A DNA stretch of 64,000 nucleotides, taken from positions 13,349,480-13,413,479 of the forward strand of contig NC_092802.1 in NCBI RefSeq assembly GCF_918797505.1. Reading direction: 5' to 3'. The position numbers and the translations under genes were made by a program. Shown one piece after another: positions 56,404 to 64,000 of the stretch. This stretch comes from Bemisia tabaci. Lineage: Eukaryota; Arthropoda; Insecta; Hemiptera; Aleyrodidae. The notes beneath the pieces are model-generated. The model was not told the DNA's origin, did no database searches, and saw only the letters and a list, made by a program, of their open reading frames with translations. The stretch's first letter is position 1, and each line of letters opens with the position of its first letter.

Positions 56404-57313
56404 ATGAGCTAATCGTTGATTTTGGAGAGAAAATCTATACATTACGCAGTATTTTTTCGAAAGTAGAGTCTATTGGAATCGATTTTTGTAGTTTTTTTCT
56501 TGAAATAAGGAGATCAGACTTATAATGCTCCCCAAAAATATGTCTTGCTTTGATTCAATTTAATACTTCAGCATAGAAATACAGCTGAAAACCATTTGTT
56601 GCTTTCATGCAGTGCTATGCAATGAAGCGTTAACACCGACTTGGCAACATTAATTCAGATTTTCTGGAGACAGAAGCACAAACGCTAGTGGGTCGAGATA
56701 GGAAGAATGAAGATGGGAATATTTGGTGGGGGGGGGGGGGGGTTAAGGGGGACCCACGCTCTAACGAGCTTCGCGGGTCACGTTATGAAACGAAATAAGG
56801 AAAAGCATCAGAAACTCGAGAGAACCTGCGTTACCAGACGACAAAATACGTTCAACAGGGTGCGAGTCTGGAATACCCCCTGTATTTCCCGTTTAGCGGA
56901 GACGTTGTAATCAAATATCAATTTCGGCCTCAATTTTTTTCGCGTTTGGAATAATTTTTCATCCCGCTTCCGCTGCTCCCATCCCCACCACGCATCTGAT
57001 TTTTTATACCTCCTGCTCATCGACTGTTTGCAAATAATTTGTGGCAATTCCCCATTATCCCCCATTCCCTCTGGTTTTTTACTCGGATATTTCCGGGAAT
57101 CCACCCTTAGGGACCTTTATCATCACAGGCAGTTTAGTACACGGAAAAAATAGAAGTAGGGGCTAAAACCCAACTAACAAAATTGCCGTGATACCCTAAT
57201 ATGTTAGGTTACTAACGGAACTATTGCGGTACTACCCCCAAATTTGAGTTTTGCTGCTTATCTTAAAGAATGAAAATGCCCTAACCATTCAACTAAATGG
57301 GGTACTTCATTTT
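56404..57313. other. G-run; truncated family F MITE at 57140
   Basis: A G-run lies near 56728-56741. 57140-57245 begins CACGGAAAAAATAG after TA and matches the left part of family F. No gene supported. Confidence 0.45.
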
Positions 57314-58050
57314 GAAAACATTTATATTTTTAAAACGTGATAAATATTTGTAAAACCTTTTCCAAATGACATTAATCTCAATAAACCGCAGTTGTGCCGA
57401 CAGAAACTGCAAAAATGAATGAAAGAGGGAAAAAAACCAAGAAGCACGCAATCTTTAGTTTTAACCCATTTGTACATCGATCTTTTAGAGTCAAATACGT
57501 CAAATTTTGAGCGTTTGGTTGCGCGTACACCTCGCCGCATCACAATAAAAGCACAAAATGTAAAAGAAAAAATAAAAGTGCTTTTTAAATCATTAAATTT
57601 GACACGGAACCTCCAATATTTAAAAAAACACACATTATTTTATTATTCTCCTTTGATAAATTGATACATATTTTTTTCCCACCAATTTAAATGAGAATAA
57701 TCAATGCGGAGTGTGCAAACATTTCAAAATCCTGAGTTAAAAAACGCTGACTATGCGAGCATAAATATTAAAGCCTAAGAGAGCGGAGCGGTTTTCAGGC
57801 TGCCAGCGCGAGAGACTCACTGGCGCCTACAAACCTAAGTGGATACTTCACGCATTGCACAATGCTTGAAGTATCCACTTAGGTTTGTAGGCGCCAATGC
57901 GCGTTCCGCGCTGGCCGCCGGCGGCGCCTGAAGCAACTGTTTCACAACAGAGGTGTTGCACCGTATTAAACGAAAATGAACGTATTAAGAATGACAGGCA
58001 TCCTTTAAAAGTACAGATCTTTCCTCGCAAAATAAATCAAGATACTTATC
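57314..58050 (-). repeat. Repeat R, minus copy with hairpin
   Basis: Inverse counterpart of 34080-34907, with the 74-bp palindrome at 57822-57895 (GGCGCCTACAAACCTAAGTG and its inverse). It interrupts the family F MITE. Confidence 0.8.
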
Positions 58051-58265
58051 GTACACTGGAAAAATCTAAGAGCCTATAGCTGAGGCAAATGTAGAGGTTT
58101 ATCCGGTTCAGTTATAACAAGGTGGGAAAATCTTGAAAGATAATTAAGTCTTGTTACACCAAAGAGGTGTAGAGAGTTTTAGTGAATTTTGTCTCATGGA
58201 ATTGATGCTCCTTCATTTTTACCAAAACTCTCAACTATATATTATTCTCCGTTGGACCAAACAGA

Positions 58266-58304
<39 letters not shown>

Positions 58305-58604
58305 CAAACCCTCATTCTTCCAAGACATTTTACATTTTCATCCAAAAACGTCGTGAGCAATTGTCGTTTGTATTTACATGTGGGCCAATCAACTTTGGGT
58401 CTCAACTGGCACGTGGACCAAAACTCCCGTGCCGAAAAAACGCGTGGACGTAAATTACTGGAAAAAACAGGTGCGCGGACAAAATATCGTTGACGAAATG
58501 TCCTATAACCCAAAATGTAATCCATTCGTTTAAATTTCAACGGTAATACAACATTCATTCATCCAAAAAATTCAATCACATCTTGCAAAAAGGAACCAAC
58601 ACGA
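58051..58604. other. A36 tract and repeat piece, no gene
   Basis: An A-run lies at 58268-58303. 58435-58500 resembles 35150-35215. Frames across the A-run are artefacts. Confidence 0.45.
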
Positions 58605-58840
58605 TTACAGTGTTGTAAAAATGTTGCTTCTTCATAATCAGCCAAAAATCCTCCAGGCGGCAAGTATGTACCTCTTGCTTTCCGCCAAAAAATGGTTAAT
58701 TTTAAAGGGAATTAATTGTGTAAATTTCAGTACTTTTCATACATTATAAGCATTTGTAAAAGACGAGGAGAAGTTGCACGATTTGTAAAACAATATAATT
58801 CCGCCGGTTCCTTTTAGCAAAATGCGATCTAATTATACGA
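58605..58840 (+). repeat. Dispersed repeat, copy of 42130-42360
   Basis: Same ordered blocks as the 42-kb copy, moderately diverged. Confidence 0.6.
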
Positions 58841-59125
58841 ATCCAATTGCGGAAATTCGCCTTTTGAATGAGGGATCCCTGAGTCTTGCGATAAAATACG
58901 CCTGAAAACGGAGCAATGCGGCAACCCGTGATGAATCTGAAGGGATAAAGCGCCGGAGTTTCTCTTGTCCGTTTTCTCGAGCAAACGCCTGAGGCGGTAC
59001 GCGGGTGAATGTCCAGTTATTTTCCGCCATTAGCTATTAAAATCCACCCCAACCCTGAGCCCACGGACTCTTTACCCAGACGAACGCCTCAATTTCAATG
59101 GTGGGAGGGACAGATGGCTGTATTT

Positions 59126-59227
59126 CTGCCAAACGGAACTATGTGGTTTAAGACCTGAGCCCTGATACCCCTAAGAATACATGCATAACAGAGCTCACGT
59201 CATAATGCACATAGTTCCGTTTGGCAG
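59126..59227. mobile_element. 102-bp MITE
   Basis: CTGCCAAACGGAACTATGTG to CACATAGTTCCGTTTGGCAG, exact 20-bp inverted ends. Part of the end (CAAACGGAACTA) also occurs near 50942. Confidence 0.75.
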
Positions 59228-59588
59228 GAGATGATGGCTTGCGGGCTTCGGGGTAATAAACAGATTGGACGCGCCAACAGCTATCAACCGGTTGTTTACA
59301 ATTGTTCAAGCACCAATTTGCCCTTATTAAATGTAAATATGCTTCCACGAGGTTGCCGATATTATAGGGATGATTTCGCCAAGGATTGGATTTTTAGGAC
59401 AAACGATATCTGAGGAAAATAACAACAGGAAACAAGAGGCTATAGGCTTTCAGTGTATTCCCAAGAAATTCAGTGCCTTATCAACAGAGAAATTCAGTAC
59501 TTAATCAGTACCTCGATTTGACGGAATTCGAAAAATTTCGAAGATTATAAATTCTCGCTTTAATTACGACGAAAATGACGTAGACATT
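59228..59588. other. No gene recognised
   Basis: Unassigned AT-rich DNA. Confidence 0.4.
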
Positions 59589-59844
59589 CTGCCGTGCTAA
59601 GGAAGAACGCCGTATGAACCTCCGCCGTGCAATGCCAGATCTCTTTTTGTAAAATAGAAATTTTCAGGAAAACTTGTGAAAATTCTCCTCCCAATTTTTT
59701 GGAAAGTTTTCTTCGTAAAAATGTCTAAATTATCAGAAAATTTCAAATAGAAATATTCCTTATTTGTCTCAAAAATTAACATTTGAAGAGGGGAAATTCG
59801 GCAACTCTCGGATGTTCATACGGCGTTTTTCTTTAACATAGCAG
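59589..59844. mobile_element. MITE family A, complete
   Basis: CTGCCGTGCTAAGGAAGAAC to TTTTTCTTTAACATAGCAG, with full interior. Confidence 0.8.
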
Positions 59845-61045
59845 CATTGGTGGCTTAAAGATTAACTGACTGCACAATCGCGATCTTGCAGGCAAATACT
59901 AATCTAAGAATCAACGCGCAGGGGATGCCTACTTCCCAGGCTTTATTCAAAAACACACACTTGGCACGAAGGGAAAAAATTCGAGACCTTCTTGCGGAAT
60001 TTTCGCTCCTTTTCAATACTTCCGGGCTGCCCATAAAAATCAGTGCTATTTCTGGACTTCCGAGAAATTCGGACTTGCAGACACCCTGAAGAGGTGAGAA
60101 TGGTTTCACACCTGAAAATAACGCCTAACAGTGGTCTCAAGCCAAACCGTCGAAAATTAAATCAAAGGCTGTTGAGGGAAAGTGAAATATTATGATGTCA
60201 TTAGGCAGTGTCGTTACTTAATTGTGTTGTGTGTGAGCCGACACAGCTAATAACTTGAAGGGAAAAATTCTCAAACACTGACGCACAATCTCGAATAAAA
60301 TTGAGATATTTCTATGTCCCCAACCCCCTTTGCGACACGTGATACATTAGCAGCCCTAAAATACGATATATTCAACAACTGTTGGAAGTTTCTAACCAAT
60401 ATGTAATTTGACCAAAAACCGTTGGGAGTTTTTAACCGAGATTTTCGCCGATTTTTTTGGATTCCGCGCGAAAATCGTTAACATTTTAAACACAAAATTT
60501 AATCATAACATATTCATCATTGTTTTATTTTATATCCTTTCATAGTTCGAGAATTTTTTTTTAGATCTCGATAGAATATAGCCCATAGATGAGCCCATTG
60601 TATTTAGATTAACCCACAAGGGGTCTGCGATGCGACCCTTGACCGGGAGTTAAGCCACGCAGCGGCCAGGGACTTAGCCCCCATGTCCTCATAAAAATTG
60701 CATTGTCCGAGACAGTTTTGCAGTCTTTGAATGAAGATAAGTTTCATCGTCTGAAAAACGTCGATATCACATTTTTTTTTCTCTCGGTAGTGCGGTAATT
60801 CAATTTTTAAAGTGGAAAAAATAAATTGCCAAAATTCTAGTTGCGAAAGATTTGAGCTGTTCGTAAACAAGTATCGCCCCGTGTCATCACGCAAAAGATG
60901 GTTAAGAGAGAGAGAAAAAATGAACCATATACGAAAAGGGGACAGGCGGTTGGAGAGAGACAGAGAAATAACATAATCCACCACCCAAAGAAGATCAACG
61001 AAAGCCGATCTGCTGGTATAAATCGTGCCCAGAGCCGGGTAAAAG
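59845..61045. other. No gene recognised
   Basis: The 151-codon minus frame 60604-61059 has no recognisable domain and overlaps a MITE at its start; not called. Confidence 0.4.
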
Positions 61046-61197
61046 CAGTGGCGTATCAAGGATCGTAGGTTATCGATATTTTCCCGTTTGAAGCTATGGT
61101 AAAGAGTCGATTATTGAGGTGGATCCTGGTAACCGATCCTTTTCCATAGGCTTAAATGGCTCATCAATCGATTTATCGCAAGTCGACACGCCTCCAA
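61046..61197 (-). mobile_element. hAT-type MITE (family E), degraded
   Basis: CAGTGGCGTATC to GACACGCCTCC, with ATCGATATTTTCCC and TTTTCCATAGGCTTAAATGG inside. No clear target duplication. Confidence 0.7.
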
Positions 61198-61487
61198 GGA
61201 GGATCAGCCTTCCGAAAGCGTTTCGCTTCACTTCCGAAACACGTAGGGATTATCGATTTGCATTTTATCCTCTTGTGTCAATCTGCATTTAACTTTGTTG
61301 ACTTTTACGAGAACTCACTTTTGTTTGTCTGGCGCGGGATGCTTTCGTCGGGGAAGTTTGAGGAATTGTAATATTCGACGTTGCCATCTTGGTTGGATCC
61401 TCGAGCCTGATTATATCAGGATGCATGAAGGAGAGGGAAGTCTTTAACGGCTGAAGTGCGTAATCTATTCCTCCGACATCAGAGATC

Positions 61488-61606
61488 GTCGCTCCTCTGA
61501 CGTAAGGGCGTATCTAGATTTTCACATGAGCCTTAGAAAGCATAGAGTAATACGGAGCACAGGGGTCACGTAGAAATCGAGATTCGCCCTTACGTCAGAG
61601 GAGCGA
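61488..61606. mobile_element. Short MITE (family L)
   Basis: GTCGCTCCTCTGACGTAAGG to CCTTACGTCAGAGGAGCGA, a relative of 45756-45875 with better-preserved ends. Confidence 0.8.
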
Positions 61607-61610
61607 TGAG

Positions 61611-61775
61611 CAGTGGCGTGGCGTGCGTTACGATATATCGATTGATCTGCCATTTAAACCTATGGAAAAGGATCGATAAACAGGGTGTCCACAGCGAACA
61701 CCTTAATAATCGATTCTTTACCATAGGTTTAAATGGCATAGCAATCGATACATCACAATTCACGCCACGCCACTG
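61611..61775 (+). mobile_element. hAT-type MITE (family E), perfect TSD
   Basis: CAGTGGCGTGGCGTG to CACGCCACGCCACTG, flanked by GCGATGAG at 61603-61610 and 61776-61783. The left duplication overlaps the end of MITE L, so it inserted there later. Confidence 0.9.
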
Positions 61776-61783
61776 GCGATGAG

Positions 61784-63198
61784 ATGATGCCAACGCGTCG
61801 GCTGGTGTGACGCTGTTATTATATTTCAATGTTTCCAGGTATTTCTTCGCAAATTGCATTTTTATCTGCAGGATCTTGGACATTTCATCCTGGAAACATC
61901 AGTGATTTTTCCTCTGATCTCATGCAAAAATCAGTAAGATTTTGGTCAGAAATTGCATAGGTCGATCTTTTTAAAAAATTGAATTGTTTTAGACAATTTC
62001 GCAACCTTGGAATGGAGTTACGTTCCTCCGTTCGAGAAACGACGGCAACTCCTCGCAAGATTAAGGAATAACTCCCTAGGAGTACATGAATGTCACCCAA
62101 TTTTGTACTGTAAAATACATATTTTTGAGAAAAGTAAAATATATTTCTCCTTGAAATTTTCAAACACTCTTAAGTAAATTGTAAGCGAGATTCTCTGAAA
62201 GACTTCGATTGGAAATAATGAGGTAGTGAACAGGGCCGGATTTACCTACTTGCCGCCCATGGGCCGCTTGTATTTTGCCGCCCCCTTCTCATTCGTTTTG
62301 AAACATGAATAAAAAACCATAAAGTTAACGTGCCGGAGGGGGAGAGGTGCACAAGACACGTTTACCTTCTCGTGTTGGATACATTTTTTGCGAAAGCCCT
62401 GTCAATACTACTAGCAAAATGTCACGGAACTTATCGCGAAAGTTAAGTTCCGTAAACCTATCTCTATGTGGACAAGGTCCTCCATTTATAAGAAATGAAC
62501 CCAAAAATTATGAAAGAACAAACATAAATGTGGTTTAATAATTTTAACTTCCGCCACTGCGCCGCGCTGATTGCACTGTGATTGGCGCGATGCGTGAAGT
62601 ATTCCTGCAGTCTTGTAGGCGCTATACGTTTCACGCCAACCGCTCCTGACCGCACTGTCTTTGGCGCAATCGGTGAAGCAGCACTCATGCAGTCTTGCAG
62701 GCGCTAATATGTGTTATATGCCGATCGCCGTGCCAAAGGCTTGTCTTTTTCATCTCAAGTCCTCGTCATAATTCCTCTCTGCGCTGAGCTCCAGGCCAAA
62801 TTGCGTGTTTATTTGCCTCATTAGATGGTTAAACCCACTAACATGTGATGAACCCAATGTCACAACCAAACTTCTGAAACCTTAAGCCTCCCTTAATTGA
62901 AAAATCTGAATTTTCGTAAATACACCCACCTTCCAAATTCTTTGTAAAGACGTTAATAGCCTAAGATGCTGAATGTCTATATATAAAATTACTAACTAAC
63001 TATTGACTTCATTTTTAAATTTTGAAAGGTAATATTCGACACGAACATTTTTTACAAATTGATCTAGAGACTGCACTTTCGATTCTCCAAAATAATGCAC
63101 CAAATGGCTGAAATTTGATACATATCGGCCGTGCCTAGCATTCATTGAGAATTCATCTTAAATATACAAGGATCTATTCTGGAAAGACAAGAAATCTA
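61784..63198. other. No gene; inverted repeat T units near 62580-62710
   Basis: GATGCGTGAAGTATTCCTGC and GTCTTGTAGGCGCTA, followed by a second TGCAGTCTTGCAGGCGCTAA, are two repeat T head units in minus orientation. Otherwise unassigned. Confidence 0.5.
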
Positions 63199-63315
63199 AA
63201 CTGAAAAAAAAAGATTGGTAGAATTACCATTCCTTCACGCTGTGTGACACACAGCGATAGGATGCAGCACAGGACAGCATAGGAATGGTAAATTCTACAA
63301 TCTTTTTTTCCAGTG
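63199..63315. mobile_element. Short MITE (family C)
   Basis: AACTGAAAAAAAAAGATTGG to CAATCTTTTTTTCCAGTG; a small-interior version of 24911-25149. Confidence 0.7.
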
Positions 63316-63985
63316 AAGGTACGTATTCCAACTCTTCCACGAGACATGGCCACATCGAATTATTAGATCAGGGTTTCACGCGAGGTTTCTCCGCGGGCCC
63401 TTCAGCTGAAGTTGTGAATGGCCCTCAAATTCTTTTTGAACGCTACCGTTTCACGGTCAATTATCCTGCCATCTTCGCCCCACGCAAATAGCCACCCTCC
63501 ACCTCTGGTCCTTCCGCGGCGGTCTTCGCTCTTAAACAGCGTTGCCATTTAGTACCTCATAAATTTTACATGAAATGTGCAAATTATAGGAGTAAAAGGT
63601 AACAAAAAACACGCAACTGTGATGTGATTCCTACACTGACATGCGTTCTTACTGAAAAAGGCGGGAGAAACATTTTTTAAAGGAAACTTGGTGACGCTGC
63701 TTTCAAGTCGTTAGGGATCAACCCCTAATCATCCCCCATCAGCCATCAACTCAACACCCCCGTTTCCGGGCGAAGCGAAGGGGTGAAGCAAAAATGAACG
63801 GACTGCCACGAGGAGGAATAGTACATTTCGGCCACTTCCTTCCGGTGTCCTCTTTTTCGGAAGGTAAAATGTTGAAATTTTGTGTCATGAGTGGTAAGTT
63901 TTATTCATGATGTTACAAAATCTATCGAAATTAAGATATTTGGTTTCGGCACGAGAAATCAATAGTTAAGCTTTAAAGTTAGCTT
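63316..63985. other. No gene recognised
   Basis: The 68-codon plus frame 63285-63491 overlaps the MITE end and is not supported. Confidence 0.4.
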
Positions 63986-64000
63986 CAGTGGCATGGCGTG
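63986..64000 (+). mobile_element. hAT-type MITE (family E), cut by window edge
   Basis: CAGTGGCATGGCGTG matches the first 15 bases of 61611-61775 with one change. Confidence 0.55.

Noticed and set aside
60604..61059. 151-codon minus frame
   Set aside because: No recognisable domain; starts in MITE DNA.

Overview
The window looks like intergenic and intronic DNA from an animal nuclear genome, most likely an insect (perhaps a hemipteran; I cannot name the species). It is AT-rich, gene-poor and packed with short foldback transposons (MITEs). It has one recognisable spliced host exon with consensus splice sites, simple-sequence tracts and a retroposed poly(A) tail. There are no bacterial operons, CRISPR arrays or rRNA genes.

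The centrepiece is a complete transposable element at 8159-19181 (11,023 bp). It has 1,356-bp terminal inverted repeats (TIRs) that appear identical where I compared them, 5'-AG/CT-3' ends and a perfect 6-bp target-site duplication (TSD), TAGCGC. These are the end rules of the Polinton/Maverick group. Its only large gene is an intact, intronless 1,556-residue protein-primed family-B DNA polymerase with all exonuclease and polymerase motifs, two Cys/His clusters and a C-terminal extension. I see no integrase, protease, packaging ATPase or capsid gene, so it looks like a one-gene Polinton. Each TIR carries the same decayed copy of a host MITE, plus four copies of a motif found next to the terminus and several CRE-like TGACGTCA palindromes. 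A rearranged, diverged copy of TIR sequence lies inside the right TIR.

Layout. 1-8 kb: MITEs, a tRNA-like B box, GC-rich islands with C-runs and a ~540-bp polypurine tract. 8.2-19.2 kb: the Polinton, inserted in a dispersed repeat that also occurs at 3.7-4.2 kb. 19.2-30 kb: MITEs, a mariner transposase relic and a 20-bp minisatellite. 30-38 kb: nested MITEs, a TTAA-flanked foldback and a repeat with a 74-bp hairpin. 38.5-56 kb: two inverted copies of a ~1.85-kb segment, enclosing an array-armed foldback element, a ~0.9-kb TIR element and the host exon. 56-64 kb: more of the same repeat families.

The host exon (51541-51930, minus strand) encodes about 130 residues of the extracellular ligand-binding domain of a natriuretic-peptide-receptor / receptor guanylate cyclase type protein. 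Its 3' end, splice donor and flanking intron are partly duplicated just downstream. The other exons must lie outside the window or were not recognisable. The polymerase gene and the receptor exon are unrelated; the remaining DNA is mainly a record of successive transposon insertions.
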